From NCBI RefSeq assembly GCF_011683915.1, contig NZ_JAAQPH010000034.1:1-39674 (forward strand): DNA of 39,674 nucleotides. Reading direction: 5' to 3'. The stretch's first letter is position 1. Each line of letters begins with the position of its first letter. Under the pieces are notes generated by a model. It saw only the letters and a program-made list of their open reading frames with translations, was not told the origin of the DNA and did not search any database. The translations under genes and the position numbers were made by a program. This document shows, piece after piece, positions 8,009 through 18,283 of this stretch. Source of the DNA: Pelagibius litoralis (GTDB lineage Bacteria > Pseudomonadota > Alphaproteobacteria > Kiloniellales > Kiloniellaceae).

Positions 8009-9593
8009 TACCGGGGGCCGTGAAGGTTGGCGGCAAGGCTGGGCCCGGCGCCTCGCTGCCCTGACCGGCTGGCGGCGTCTGGCGCTGGCGGCTTTTTGCG
8101 GTGGTCTGGCCGCGCTTGCCCTGCCCCCGCTGTACCTCTTTCCCTTGCTGGTGCCGGCCTTCGCGGTGGTTTTCTGTCAGCTGGGCGGCGCCCGCAACGG
8201 GCGACAGGCAGCACTGATCGGCTGGGCTTTCGGCAGCGGCCACTTTGCCGTCGGCCTCTACTGGGTGGGCATCGCCTTTCTGGTGGATGCCGAGCGCTTC
8301 GCCTGGGCGATGCCATTCGCAATAAGCGGCCTGGCGGCGGGCTTGGCCCTGTTTCCGGCGCTGGCTTTCTGGCTGACGTTCTGGGTGGCGGCGAAAAGCC
8401 GGCTGACCGGCCCGGCGCGTGTCGTGGCCTTCGCAGCCGCCTGGCTTGTCAGCGAAGGTCTGCGCGGCTGGGTTCTGACCGGCTTTCCCTGGAATCTCAT
8501 CGGTTCGGTCTGGGCTTTTTCGGCTGAGACGATGCAGCTCTCGTCGCTCGGCGGGGTCTGGCTGCTCAGCCTGATCACCGTCATCGCCGCGACGGCGCCG
8601 GCGATTCTGGCGCAGCCGGCCCTGCGGCCAGGCCGGGCTTACGCCTTTGTCTGTCTGGCGCTGTTGCTGCCGGCGGGTTCCTGGGGTTACGGGGCCTGGC
8701 GTCTGGCCGAAGCGCCGGCTGTGGGGACGGCGGTCGTCGAGGAGGTGCGCCTGCGCCTGGTTCAGCCCAGCATTCCGCAGAAGCTGAAGTGGCGCCGGGA
8801 TCTGCGTGCCGGGCATCTGCGCCAACAGGTGCGCATGTCGCTGGCGCCGGGGCATGAGGACCGCACCCATATCATCTGGGCTGAGACGGCGATCCCCTAC
8901 GTCCTCTCGATGGAACCTGTATTGCAGCGCGAACTCGCCGCCATCGTGCCGCCCGGCGGCTACCTGATCGCCGGCGCGCTCCGGGTCCTGCCGGAGCAGC
9001 CGGACGGCCCGATCTGGAATTCGCTCTATGCCCTTGGTTCGGACGGCAAGATAGCCGCAACTTTCGACAAGGCGCACCTGGTGCCGTTCGGCGAGTATGT
9101 GCCGCTGCGCGCCCTGCTTGGCTTTACCAAGTTGACCGCGGGCAGCCGGGATTTTACGCCCGGCCCCGGCCTGCAGACCCTCAAGCTGCCGGGTCTGCCG
9201 GCCTTCAGCCCGCTGATCTGCTATGAGGTGATCTTCCCCGGCCGCGTCAAATCGGCGTCGGCAGAGGCCCCGCGATGGTTGCTGAATGTGACCAACGATG
9301 CCTGGTTCGGAGATTCTTCCGGACCCTACCAACATTTCGCTTCGGCCCGCCTGCGCGCAATAGAGGAAGGTCTTCCGCTAATTCGCGTTGCTAATAATGG
9401 AATTTCTGCAGTGATCGACTCTTATGGGCGAGTTATCGATCAAATTAATCTCAATGATCGAGGTATAATTGATGCAGAACTACCCGAAGCTGCTGAAGCC
9501 AAGACGCTCTATTCCAATGCGGGTAATTGGCTATATTTGGTAGAATTGATTATATGTACTTGTGTTATATTTGTGTTGCGGCGTTTTGCTTGA
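7998..9593 (+). CDS. lnt: Apolipoprotein N-acyltransferase Lnt
   Basis: A 531-residue inner-membrane enzyme that adds the third acyl chain to the N-terminal Cys of lipoproteins. Six to eight hydrophobic helices occupy about 28-230. The periplasmic nitrilase-like domain has the Glu-Lys-Cys triad: Glu296 (IWAETAIPY), Lys358 (TFDKAHLVPFGEYVP) and Cys408 (PLICYEVIFPG). A last hydrophobic helix closes the protein (LYLVELIICTCVIFVL). ATG 7998 overlaps corC; GTG 7995 is an equivalent alternative. From about 9360 to the stop the codons become markedly AT-rich (for example AATAATGGAATTTCT) compared with the GC-rich 5' part, although the protein still matches the Lnt fold. Confidence 0.95.
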   Translation: MTADTGGREGWRQGWARRLAALTGWRRLALAAFCGGLAALALPPLYLFPLLVPAFAVVFCQLGGARNGRQAALIGWAFGSGHFAVGLYWVGIAFLVDAERFAWAMPFAISGLAAGLALFPALAFWLTFWVAAKSRLTGPARVVAFAAAWLVSEGLRGWVLTGFPWNLIGSVWAFSAETMQLSSLGGVWLLSLITVIAATAPAILAQPALRPGRAYAFVCLALLLPAGSWGYGAWRLAEAPAVGTAVVEEVRLRLVQPSIPQKLKWRRDLRAGHLRQQVRMSLAPGHEDRTHIIWAETAIPYVLSMEPVLQRELAAIVPPGGYLIAGALRVLPEQPDGPIWNSLYALGSDGKIAATFDKAHLVPFGEYVPLRALLGFTKLTAGSRDFTPGPGLQTLKLPGLPAFSPLICYEVIFPGRVKSASAEAPRWLLNVTNDAWFGDSSGPYQHFASARLRAIEEGLPLIRVANNGISAVIDSYGRVIDQINLNDRGIIDAELPEAAEAKTLYSNAGNWLYLVELIICTCVIFVLRRFA

Positions 9594-9634
9594 CCGACTA
9601 AGAAATAGAGCACTTGACGAATCAACCCTCTGTT

Positions 9635-9652
9635 GGCATACAGATGTATGCC
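9635..9652. promoter_or_regulatory. Perfect 7-4-7 palindrome upstream of the XRE regulator
   Basis: GGCATAC (9635-9641) and GTATGCC (9646-9652) form a perfect inverted repeat around AGAT. It lies 45 bases before the chosen start of the HTH gene and just downstream of TTGACG at 9614-9619, a possible -35 box. Its size and position fit an operator for a dimeric helix-turn-helix protein, possibly the one encoded next to it. As RNA it could also fold into a small hairpin. Confidence 0.5.
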
Positions 9653-9697
9653 TATAGTCCTACGGTTCTGTTGATTCCAAAAAAAGGTATGGTGCGA

Positions 9698-10168
9698 ATG
9701 GCGCGACGCAGCGTGGCGCTGGGTGATCGCCGCACAAGCGGGCCAAACCCGGTCGATGTTCATGTCGGGGGACGGGTTCGTTTGCGGCGGACGCTTCTGG
9801 GTATGAGCCAGGAGAAGCTCGGCGAGGCTATTGGCCTTACATTCCAGCAGGTTCAAAAGTATGAACGGGGTGCGAACCGGGTGGGTGCGAGCCGCCTGTT
9901 CGATCTGTCCCGGGTTTTGGACGTGCCGGTCGGTTTCTTCTTCGATGAAATGCCGACCGATGTGGCGGCCAGTTCGCCGGCGCAACGTCCCGGCGTTGGC
10001 AGGCCTGCGCCGGAGCAGGAGCTCGATCCCCTGGTCAAGCGCGAAACGCTGGAACTTGTGCGCGCTTACTACAAGATCGAAGACGCCAGTGTGCGAAAGC
10101 GCCTCTTCGAAATGACCAAGGCCTTGGCTTCGGCCAGCGGCCGCGACTCCGGAAAGAGCGAAGACTGA
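9698..10168 (+). CDS. XRE-family helix-turn-helix regulator
   Basis: A 156-residue Cro/C1-type DNA-binding protein. The HTH lies at about 23-80 (VHVGGRVRLRRTLLGMSQEKLGEAIGLTFQQVQKYERGANRVGASRLFDLSRVLDVP), with the turn and recognition helix around EAIGLTFQQVQKYERG. A linker rich in Pro/Ala follows, then a C-terminal helical segment (about 108-140, ETLELVRAYYKIEDASVRKRLFEMTKAL). This regulator type is often found beside metK in alphaproteobacteria, but I know no assigned target. ATG 9698 has AAAAAAGG ending at 9687. The frame is open back to TTG 9614, but that TTG reads better as a -35 box (TTGACG), and the extra residues do not resemble the family. Expression may be controlled by the palindrome at 9635-9652. 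Confidence 0.85.
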   Translation: MARRSVALGDRRTSGPNPVDVHVGGRVRLRRTLLGMSQEKLGEAIGLTFQQVQKYERGANRVGASRLFDLSRVLDVPVGFFFDEMPTDVAASSPAQRPGVGRPAPEQELDPLVKRETLELVRAYYKIEDASVRKRLFEMTKALASASGRDSGKSED

Positions 10169-10336
10169 CCGGCCCTTAGCGGCCGTGTGCTCTATGCGCT
10201 TCAGACTATGAGCGGCGCCCGTGGAATCTGCGTGACGTAACCTCTTTGTTGCATGTCCTCTTGCAATTGCTGCGCAGCGTCGTTATTCCCAGCGATCTAT
10301 CTCCTACCTTTAGCCCGAACAAGCGGGAGCGACGCG

Positions 10337-11505
<1,169 letters not shown>

Positions 11506-11509
<4 letters not shown>

Positions 11510-11571
11510 AGCAGATTCACCCGGTCGATGGATCGCCTCCGGCGATTCCATCCGACCGGAATCTGCTCTAA
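11506..11571. repeat. Palindromic element A after metK (66 bases)
   Basis: The outer arms TTAGAGCAGATTC (11506-11518) and GAATCTGCTCTAA (11559-11571) are perfect inverted repeats. The inner arms CCGGTCGATGGATCGCC and GGCGATTCCATCCGACCGG pair with two one-base bulges. There is no T-tract, so it is not a standard terminator. The metK stop codon lies within the left arm. The form resembles the dispersed intergenic palindromes of alphaproteobacteria; copy number elsewhere cannot be judged here. Confidence 0.8.
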
Positions 11572-11583
11572 CTGCTTGATGTC

Positions 11584-11643
11584 GATCGGATTCACATGTT
11601 TTGGCGCAACCACGAAGTGGTTTCGTCAAAACATGATCCGATC
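11584..11643. repeat. Palindromic element B after metK (60 bases)
   Basis: GATCGGAT (11584-11591) and ATCCGATC (11636-11643) form the outer stem. CATGTTTTG...CAACCAC on the left pairs with GTGGTTT...CAAAACATG on the right, giving a long imperfect hairpin with a GAA loop. It follows element A by 12 bases and precedes trmB. No T-tract follows. The tandem arrangement suggests a composite dispersed palindrome. Confidence 0.78.
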
Positions 11644-11688
11644 TAGTCACCGACAGCGGCTCTTTCATCGGACCTGCCGGGGCTGAGC

Positions 11689-12390
11689 GTGTCGCCGGGC
11701 AAGCGCAATCTCTATGGCCGCCGTCAGGGGCGGCCCCTGCGGGCGGCGCGCCGGGCGACGCTTGAAGAGCGTCTGCCGTTGCTGCAGATCGACTTGCCGG
11801 AGGCGCCCTTTGAGGTGTCGGCGGCAGCCTTGTTCGACCCCCTGCCGCCGCGGCTCTATCTGGAAATCGGTTTCGGCGGCGGCGAGCATCTGGCCTGGCA
11901 GGCCGCGGATCAGCCCGATCTTGGTATCGTGGCGGCGGAGTATTTCATGACCGGCGTGGCCGGCCTGCTCCATCAATGGCCGGAAGGGCCGCAGACCGCG
12001 GCGCTCAGGCTGTTTATCGGTGATGCCCGGGATCTGATGGAGCGTCTGCCGGATGCCCTTTTCGACAAGATTTTTATCCTTTTCCCCGATCCCTGGCCAA
12101 AGCGCCGGCACCACAAACGGCGGTTGATTCAGCCGGCGACCGTCGATTTGCTGGCCCGTCTGCTGAAAGACGGCGGTGAGCTGCGCTTTGCGACCGACGA
12201 TCCGGGATACCTTGCCTGGGCGCTGGAGCGGCTCACCGCCCACCGCCAGTTGGCCTGGCAGGTCACCGGGCCGGCGGATTGGCGTCTGCGGCCCGAAGTC
12301 TGGCCGGCGACCCGCTATGAACAGAAGGCTCTGAGGGCCGGGCGTCAGCCGGCTTTTCTGCGCTTTCGCAAGGCTGCCGACCCCGATTAA
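11689..12390 (+). CDS. trmB: tRNA (guanine-N7-)-methyltransferase TrmB
   Basis: A 233-residue SAM-dependent methyltransferase forming m7G46 in the tRNA variable loop. Motif I is LEIGFGGGEHL (58-68). The family signature FPDPWPKRRHHKRR (132-145) contains the catalytic and tRNA-binding residues, followed by FATDDPGYLAW and the C-terminal TRYEQKALRAGRQPAFLRFRK. The start is GTG 11689, about 45 bases beyond palindrome B, with GGGGCTGAG just upstream. It probably has its own promoter or depends on read-through from metK. A canonical terminator lies 124 bases after its stop, inside the rimP leader. Confidence 0.95.
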   Translation: MSPGKRNLYGRRQGRPLRAARRATLEERLPLLQIDLPEAPFEVSAAALFDPLPPRLYLEIGFGGGEHLAWQAADQPDLGIVAAEYFMTGVAGLLHQWPEGPQTAALRLFIGDARDLMERLPDALFDKIFILFPDPWPKRRHHKRRLIQPATVDLLARLLKDGGELRFATDDPGYLAWALERLTAHRQLAWQVTGPADWRLRPEVWPATRYEQKALRAGRQPAFLRFRKAADPD

Positions 12391-12444
12391 CCGCTGCTTT
12401 TATGGCCACTGCGGGGTGGAGAAATGCCTTGCGGGCTGCGGGTT

Positions 12445-12500
12445 GCGGGCGTAAAGTCCGCTTCAGTCAAAGTGACGATACCACAGTGACAGGTATCGTC
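12445..12500 (+). promoter_or_regulatory. Structured 5' part of the trmB-rimP leader
   Basis: Two stems are visible. Stem 1 is GCGGGC (12445-12450) with GTCCGC (12456-12461), loop GTAAA. Stem 2 is GACGATACC (12474-12482) with GGTATCGTC (12492-12500), a perfect 9-bp stem with a 9-base loop. They are followed 13 bases later by a canonical terminator hairpin. The arrangement resembles an attenuated leader for rimP-nusA-infB; regulation is inferred. Confidence 0.5.
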
Positions 12501-12513
12501 GGGCTACCGAGCG

Positions 12514-12537
12514 GTGGGCCTCTGGCCCACTTTTTTT
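12514..12537 (+). terminator. Rho-independent terminator between trmB and rimP
   Basis: GTGGGCC (12514-12520), loop TCT, GGCCCAC (12524-12530), then seven Ts (12531-12537). The stem is perfect and GC-rich. It ends trmB transcription or works as an attenuator for rimP-nusA, since no clear promoter is visible in the 32 bases between it and the rimP start. Confidence 0.85.
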
Positions 12538-12569
12538 ATTTGAGCATTACCTTTACGGGAGGATGGGCA

Positions 12570-13148
12570 GTGTCCCAGGCCTTGGAGCAGGCCCCTGCAC
12601 TGCTGGCCAAAACCAGCGAAGGCAAGGCGGCGGAAGTCGAAGCCCTGATCGCCCCGGCCCTGGAGGCGATGGGTTACGACATCGTCCGGGTTCAGCTTTC
12701 GGGTGGCGATCGCCTGAGCTTGCAGATTATGGCCGAGCGGCGCGTTGACGGCACGATGAACGTCGACAACTGCGCCGAGGTCAGCCGGGCTGTGGCCGCC
12801 ATCCTGGACGTCGAGGATCCGATCGAGTCAGCCTACACCCTGGAGGTCAGCTCGCCGGGTATTGACCGTCCGCTGACGCGCCTGGCGGATTTCGACCGCT
12901 TTGCCGGCTTCGACGGACGGGTCGAAATGGCGATGCCGATCGATGGGCAGCGGCGCTTCATCGGCCGCATTGTGGGAACCCGGGGCGCGGCTATGGTGCT
13001 TGATTGCGAAGCGGGCGAGGTTGTCCTGCCCTTTGCCGAGATGCAGCGGGCGAAGTTGTTGCTGACCGACGAATTGATTGCGGCGAGCCAGGGGCCGGGT
13101 TCCTCAGGCTCCCCAGATTCTGGGGACACGCCGGAAGACGGGAATTAG
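12570..13148 (+). CDS. rimP: Ribosome maturation factor RimP
   Basis: A 192-residue 30S-assembly factor. The N-terminal alpha/beta domain contains IAPALEAMGYDIVRVQLSGG and DNCAEVSRAVAAILDVEDPIESAYTLEVSSPGIDRPL, the RimP hallmark. The C-terminal SH3-like domain follows (RFIGRIVG... EVVLPFAEMQRAKLL), then an acidic Ser/Gly-rich tail. I chose GTG 12570, with a strong GGGAGGA ending at 12563. The frame runs open back to 12402, but that stretch contains the terminator hairpin, so it is leader rather than protein. It heads the conserved rimP-nusA-ylxR-infB-rbfA-truB-rpsO-pnp block. Confidence 0.94.
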   Translation: MSQALEQAPALLAKTSEGKAAEVEALIAPALEAMGYDIVRVQLSGGDRLSLQIMAERRVDGTMNVDNCAEVSRAVAAILDVEDPIESAYTLEVSSPGIDRPLTRLADFDRFAGFDGRVEMAMPIDGQRRFIGRIVGTRGAAMVLDCEAGEVVLPFAEMQRAKLLLTDELIAASQGPGSSGSPDSGDTPEDGN

Positions 13149-13218
13149 CGGCCGGGCGGGAAACCGGCGGCGGCTTCTTTGAGACACACGACAAGAATTC
13201 TTGGAATTGAGATAAGCG

Positions 13219-14880
13219 ATGGATACCAGCGTTCTTGCACGAACCGAACTTCTTCAGGTGGCCGATGCCGTCGCCCGCGAGAAGTCGATTGAGCGTGACG
13301 AAGTTCTAGAGGCCATGGAGCAGGCGATCTCCAAGGCGGGCCGGGCCAAATATGGCCATGAGCATGACATTCGCGCGGAAATCGACCGTAAATCCGGTGA
13401 GGTGCGTTTGCGCCGCTATCGCGAAATCACCGATGAGGTCGAGAACGAGTTCACCCAGATCCTGACCAAGGATGCCCAGGAGCGCCAGGACGGTGTCGGC
13501 CCGGGCGATTTCATCATCGAGGATCTGCCGCCGATCGACCTCGGCCGGATCGCGGCTCAGACCGCCAAGCAGGTGATCGTTCAAAAGGTCCGCGAAGCCG
13601 AGCGCAAGCGCCAATACGGCGAATATCAGGGCCGTGTGGGCGAGGTCGTCAACGGCATCGTCAAGCGCAACGAGTTCGGCAACGTGACTGTTGATCTGGG
13701 ACGGGCCGAGGCCCTGATGCGGCGCGACGAGACGCTGCCGCGTGAGTCCTTCCGCACCGGCGACCGTGTGCGCGGCTATATCTATGACGTGCGCGAAGAG
13801 CAGCGCGGCCCGCAGATTTTCGTCTCGCGCAGCCATCCCCAGTTCATGGCCAAGCTTTTCGCCCAGGAAGTGCCGGAAATCTATGACGGCATCATCGAGC
13901 TGAAGTCGGTGGCCCGCGATCCCGGCAGCCGGGCCAAGATTGCGGTGATTTCCTACGACTCCTCCATCGACCCGGTGGGTGCCTGCGTGGGTATGCGGGG
14001 CAGCCGCGTTCAGGCGGTGGTCAGCGAGCTGCAGGGCGAGAAGATCGACATCATTCCCTGGTCCGAGGACACCGCCACCTTCGTGGTGAACGCCCTGGCC
14101 CCGGCCGAGGTGAGCAAGGTCGTGCTGGATGAGGATCAGGGCCGCATCGAGGTCGTTGTGCCCGATGATCAGCTTTCGCTGGCAATCGGCCGGCGCGGCC
14201 AGAACGTGCGGCTGGCCTCGATCCTGACTGGTTGGGACATCGACATCATGACCGAGGAGACGGAATCGCGCCGTCGCCAGGACGAGTTCCGCGACCGCTC
14301 CCAGATGTTCATCGATGCCCTTGATGTGGACGACGTGATCGCCCATCTGCTGGTGGCCGAGGGTTTCATGGCCCTGGAGCAGGTGGCCTTCGTGCCGGTC
14401 GCCGAACTGGCCCAGATCGAAGGTTTCGACGAGGAAGTGGCCGAAGAGCTGCGCGCCCGCGCCCGCACCCATCTGGAAGAGATGGACCGGGTGAACGAGG
14501 AGCGCCGCCGCGAGCTGGGTGTCAGTGACGAACTGACCGAGATGGACGGAATTGCGCCTTCCCTGCTGGTCACGCTCGGCGAGCAGGGCGTCCAGAGCCT
14601 GGACGATCTGGCTGATCTTTCCGCCGACGAACTGCGTTTCGTTTCCAGCAGCCTGCGGGGCGAGACCACCCTGGAAGGCATGGCCAGTCTGTCGGAGAAG
14701 GAAATCGAAGATATTCTGCTCGGCAGCACCATGTCCCAGGATGAGGCCAACCGCATCATCATGGCGGCGCGGGCCCATTGGTTCGACGACGACGAAACGG
14801 CCGAGGCGCCGGCAGAAGATGGTGCCCCAGCGGATAGCGCCGGGGAAGGTGCCGGCGCCGCCGGTCCGGCGGAGGGTTAG
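13219..14880 (+). CDS. nusA: Transcription termination/antitermination factor NusA
   Basis: A 553-residue RNA-polymerase-binding elongation factor. In order: the N-terminal RNAP-binding domain (about 1-130), S1 domain (about 135-205), KH1 and KH2 (about 240-365, including VGACVGMRGSRVQAVVSEL and LAIGRRGQNVRLASILTGW), then two acidic helix-hairpin-helix repeats (about 370-435 and 445-515), and an Ala/Glu/Gly-rich tail. The C-terminal acidic repeats are the form found in gammaproteobacteria and alphaproteobacteria and absent from the short Bacillus type. ATG 13219 is preceded by GAGATAAG. It lies 70 bases after rimP. Confidence 0.97.
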   Translation: MDTSVLARTELLQVADAVAREKSIERDEVLEAMEQAISKAGRAKYGHEHDIRAEIDRKSGEVRLRRYREITDEVENEFTQILTKDAQERQDGVGPGDFIIEDLPPIDLGRIAAQTAKQVIVQKVREAERKRQYGEYQGRVGEVVNGIVKRNEFGNVTVDLGRAEALMRRDETLPRESFRTGDRVRGYIYDVREEQRGPQIFVSRSHPQFMAKLFAQEVPEIYDGIIELKSVARDPGSRAKIAVISYDSSIDPVGACVGMRGSRVQAVVSELQGEKIDIIPWSEDTATFVVNALAPAEVSKVVLDEDQGRIEVVVPDDQLSLAIGRRGQNVRLASILTGWDIDIMTEETESRRRQDEFRDRSQMFIDALDVDDVIAHLLVAEGFMALEQVAFVPVAELAQIEGFDEEVAEELRARARTHLEEMDRVNEERRRELGVSDELTEMDGIAPSLLVTLGEQGVQSLDDLADLSADELRFVSSSLRGETTLEGMASLSEKEIEDILLGSTMSQDEANRIIMAARAHWFDDDETAEAPAEDGAPADSAGEGAGAAGPAEG

Positions 14881-14891
14881 GCAAGACGGGA

Positions 14892-15584
14892 ATGTTGGCA
14901 ACGACAGCGCAAGCAATGGCGCCACGCCGCGCGGCAGGCGCAAAGGCGGCGGCCGACAAGCCGCAGGGCGCCCAGCGCCGCTGTTTGGCAAGCGGCCGGG
15001 TTCTGCCCAAGGCCGAGCTTTTGCGCTTTGTCGTTGGCCCGGAGGGTCAGATCGTTCCCGATTTCGCGGAGCGTCTGCCCGGCAGGGGTTTGTGGTTGCT
15101 TGCGCGCCGCGATATGATGGAGAAGGCTTGCAAGAAGAACCTCTTTGCCAAGGCGGCAAAGGCGCAGGTGCGCTTGCCCTCCGATCTTGTCGAACAGGTC
15201 GAGCAGTTGGCGCTGCGGCGCTGCCTCGACCAGCTTGGCCTGGCGCGGCGGGCGGGTGCTGTCGTTGTCGGGTTTGAGAAAGTGAAGGCTGCGCTGAAGG
15301 CCGACCGGGTCGGCCTGCTGCTGCAGGCCAGTGATGCGGCCCAGGATGGCCGCGAGAAACTACGCGCGTTGGCGCGGGCTGTGGGTTGGGAAACATCCCT
15401 GCTGCAGTTCTGCGACGGCGTGACCCTGGGCACGGCCCTGGGCAGGGATGCGGCCGTCCACGTCGGAGTGACGCGGGGCCGCTTTTCGGCCGGCCTGAAA
15501 CGGGATGTGGAACGCCTCGCCGGTCTGCGGGGTGTTGAGGATCAAGGAAACGGGGTTGGGCGCCCGACCGAAGGTGAGCGCTAG
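14892..15584 (+). CDS. ylxR: YlxR (DUF448) - YlxQ (L7Ae-like) fusion RNA-binding protein
   Basis: A 230-residue two-domain protein. Residues about 25-90 are the DUF448/YlxR domain ([19 protein letters not shown], then [18 protein letters not shown]). Residues about 105-195 are an L7Ae/L30e-like domain ([35 protein letters not shown]) equivalent to the separate ylxQ of Firmicutes. The fused form is normal in alphaproteobacteria. YlxR in Bacillus has been reported to modulate RNase P and transcription; the role here is unknown beyond nusA-infB context. ATG 14892 lies 11 bases after nusA. A basic, low-complexity N-terminus precedes the domain. Confidence 0.9.
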   Translation: MLATTAQAMAPRRAAGAKAAADKPQGAQRRCLASGRVLPKAELLRFVVGPEGQIVPDFAERLPGRGLWLLARRDMMEKACKKNLFAKAAKAQVRLPSDLVEQVEQLALRRCLDQLGLARRAGAVVVGFEKVKAALKADRVGLLLQASDAAQDGREKLRALARAVGWETSLLQFCDGVTLGTALGRDAAVHVGVTRGRFSAGLKRDVERLAGLRGVEDQGNGVGRPTEGER

Positions 15585-15589
15585 AGAAG

Positions 15590-18187
15590 ATGACGGAAAG
15601 CAAGGAAACCGAAGCCAAGCGGCCGTTGAAGCTGAGCCAGCCGGGCAAGCTGCAACTGAAAAAGACGGTTGAGACGGGCCAAGTGCGCCAGAGCTTCAGC
15701 CACGGCCGCAGTAAGGCTGTGACGGTTGAGGTGAAACGCAGCCGGACTTTCGAGCGCGGCACCTCCGGCCGGATGAAAGAGGTCACCGAGGCAACGGCAG
15801 AGGCTGAGAAGCTTCTGGCCGAAGCGCCGGCGGCGATCCCCGATGAGAAACCGGTCGAGGAGAAGGTCACCACCAGCAAGCGCCAGCTCTCCGCCGAGGA
15901 GCGCGCCAGCCGCGTCCGGGCCTTGGAGGTCGCCAAGGAAGAAGAAGCCGGCCGCCGTGTGAAGGAGGCCGAGGAGGCCAAGCGCCGAGAGATCGAAGCC
16001 AAGGCGGCCGCAGAGGAAAACGCGCGCCGTCAGGCTGAAGAGGAGGCTGCCCGCCTGAAGGCGGAGGAAGAAGCTGCCCGTCTGGCGAAGCTCGAAGGCA
16101 CGCCGGCTGCGCCGGCGCCTGCCGCGCCTGCCGCGCCTGTTGCCGCAGCGGCCCCCGCCAGAGCGCCGGTGAAGGCCAAAACCGATGCGCCGGGACCAAA
16201 GGGCGCAACCGACGACGCCGCGAGCCGCGCAAAGCGCAAAACCCCGGTGGCGCCGAAGGTGACGCCGGGCCGGCGCGGCGATCAGCGCCGCCGTTCAGGC
16301 AAGTTGACGATCAATCAGGCGCTCGACGGCCAGGAAGCGCGGCAGCGGTCCCTCGCCTCGGTCAAACGCCAGCGCGAGAAGCAGATGCGGGCGACCATGG
16401 GGCACCAGCCTCACCAGCCGCCGCAGAAGGTCATCCGAGAAGTCGTGGTGCCGGAGTTCATCACTGTTCAGGAACTGGCCAACCGCATGGCGGCGCGTGG
16501 CGCCGAGGTGGTCAAGACGCTGATGAAGCTCGGCGTGATGGTAACCATCACCCAGTCGATCGATGCCGATACGGCTGAGTTGGTGGTGGAGGAATTTGGT
16601 CACAAGCTCAGACGTGTGTCGGCTTCTGACGTGGAGATTGGAATGCGTGGTGCCGACGACGATGCGACGGATCTGAAGTCGCGCCCACCGGTGGTGACCG
16701 TGATGGGGCATGTCGATCACGGCAAGACCTCGCTTCTGGACGCTCTGCGGCAATCCGATGTCGTGGCCGGTGAGGCCGGCGGCATTACCCAGCACATCGG
16801 TGCCTATCAGGTTCGCCTCGCTTCCGGCGAACGGATCACCTTCATCGATACCCCGGGCCATGCGGCTTTCACCGAGATGCGCTCACGCGGTGCCGATGTG
16901 ACAGATATCGTGGTGCTGGTGGTGGCTGCGGACGACGGTATCAAGGAACAGACGGTCGAGGCGATCAATCACGCCAAGGCCGCCCAGGTTCCGATCATTG
17001 TCGCGATCAACAAGATCGATAAGCCTGGCGCGGACTCCTCAAGAGTGAAGCAGGAACTGCTGCAGCACGAACTGATCGTCGAGGATCTCGGCGGCGATCT
17101 CCTGGCGATCGAAGTATCCGCTACCGAAAAAACCAACCTCGACAAGCTGGAAGAAGCCATTCTGCTGCAGGCCGAGCTGTTGGAGCTGAAAGCCAATCCG
17201 GAGCGCGCGGCAGAAGGCGTCATCGTCGAAGCCAAGCTGGAGCGCGGCCGTGGTTCGGTGGCAACGGTGCTGGTGCAGCGCGGCACGCTGCGCGTCGGCG
17301 ATATCTTCGTCGCCGGCGGCGAGTGGGGCCGTGTGCGGGCCCTGACCAACGAGCGCGGCGAGCAGCTGAAAGAAGCCGGGCCGGCGACACCGGTCGAGGT
17401 ACTGGGCCTCAACGGCACGCCGCTGGCGGGTGACGATTTCACGGTCATGGACAATGAAAGCCGCGCCCGCGAGATCGCCGAGTATCGCCAGCAGACCCGG
17501 CGCGAAACCGAGATCACCTCCACCGGCCGCGGTACTCTGGAAGAGATGATGAGCCGGATCAAAGAGGGTGAGGCCTCGGAGTTGCCGGTGGTCGTCAAGT
17601 CCGACGTGCACGGCTCGATGGAGGCCATCGTCAACAGCCTTGAAAAGCTGGGCAACGAAGAGGTCAAGGTACGGGTCCTGCACAGCGGCGTCGGCGGCAT
17701 CAATGAATCCGACGTGACCCTGGCCAATTCGACCGGGGCCGTCATCATCGCGTTCAACGTCCGCGCCAATCCGCAGGCCCGGCAGCTGGCGCGCCGTGAC
17801 GGTGTGGACATCCGCTACTACTCGATCATCTACAACGTGGTGGACGACGCCAAGGCGGCGCTCTCCGGCATGCTGGCGCCCAAGCAGCAGGAAAACTTCC
17901 TGGGCTACGCGCAGATCCGCCAGGTCTTCAGCAATTCCAAGGTCGGCAAGGTCGCCGGCTGCATGATTACCGAGGGCATGGTCAAGCGTGGCGCCAAGGT
18001 GCGGCTGCTGCGCGACAACGTCGTCATTCACGCCGGCACCTTGAAGACCCTGCGTCGTTTCAAGGACGAGGTGAAGGAAGTGAAGGAAGGCTACGAGTGC
18101 GGCATGGCCTTTGAGAACTACACCGATATCCAGGTCGACGACCAGATCGAGTGTTACGAAATTCAAGAGATTGCCCGCGAACTCTAG
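15590..18187 (+). CDS. infB: Translation initiation factor IF-2
   Basis: An 865-residue GTPase that delivers fMet-tRNA to the 30S subunit. The N-terminus ([51 protein letters not shown]) is the alphaproteobacterial-type IF2 start. A long Ala/Glu/Lys-rich charged helix and an Ala/Pro-rich linker (about 95-215) follow, then IF2_N (about 285-340). The G domain carries GHVDHGKT (373-380), DTPGH (420-424) and NKID (474-477), followed by domains II-IV to the end. ATG 15590 follows the ylxR stop by five bases. Internal GTG/ATG starts giving a shorter IF2 form are possible but not visible as strong sites. Confidence 0.97.
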   Translation: MTESKETEAKRPLKLSQPGKLQLKKTVETGQVRQSFSHGRSKAVTVEVKRSRTFERGTSGRMKEVTEATAEAEKLLAEAPAAIPDEKPVEEKVTTSKRQLSAEERASRVRALEVAKEEEAGRRVKEAEEAKRREIEAKAAAEENARRQAEEEAARLKAEEEAARLAKLEGTPAAPAPAAPAAPVAAAAPARAPVKAKTDAPGPKGATDDAASRAKRKTPVAPKVTPGRRGDQRRRSGKLTINQALDGQEARQRSLASVKRQREKQMRATMGHQPHQPPQKVIREVVVPEFITVQELANRMAARGAEVVKTLMKLGVMVTITQSIDADTAELVVEEFGHKLRRVSASDVEIGMRGADDDATDLKSRPPVVTVMGHVDHGKTSLLDALRQSDVVAGEAGGITQHIGAYQVRLASGERITFIDTPGHAAFTEMRSRGADVTDIVVLVVAADDGIKEQTVEAINHAKAAQVPIIVAINKIDKPGADSSRVKQELLQHELIVEDLGGDLLAIEVSATEKTNLDKLEEAILLQAELLELKANPERAAEGVIVEAKLERGRGSVATVLVQRGTLRVGDIFVAGGEWGRVRALTNERGEQLKEAGPATPVEVLGLNGTPLAGDDFTVMDNESRAREIAEYRQQTRRETEITSTGRGTLEEMMSRIKEGEASELPVVVKSDVHGSMEAIVNSLEKLGNEEVKVRVLHSGVGGINESDVTLANSTGAVIIAFNVRANPQARQLARRDGVDIRYYSIIYNVVDDAKAALSGMLAPKQQENFLGYAQIRQVFSNSKVGKVAGCMITEGMVKRGAKVRLLRDNVVIHAGTLKTLRRFKDEVKEVKEGYECGMAFENYTDIQVDDQIECYEIQEIAREL

Positions 18188-18283
18188 ATTTCCGCGCAGG
18201 CCGGGCGCCTGAAAAGAGGCCCGGCGGCCCAGCCTTCACCGCTGGACGCCAGAGAAACGGAAATCCGGAGCTGAGAACGGATC

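Noticed and set aside
10169-10336. SAM-sensing riboswitch upstream of metK
   Set aside because: I looked for SAM-II and SAM/SAH-type pseudoknot patterns and saw no convincing match; a covariance-model search would decide.
12402-12569. 56-residue N-terminal extension of RimP
   Set aside because: The stretch contains two stems and an intrinsic terminator; GTG 12570 has a strong ribosome binding site and begins the RimP-like sequence.
13306-16002. 898-residue open frame on the minus strand across nusA-ylxR-infB
   Set aside because: It is antisense to three clearly identified genes in GC-rich DNA; its residues are low in information and match no family. It is a codon-bias shadow.
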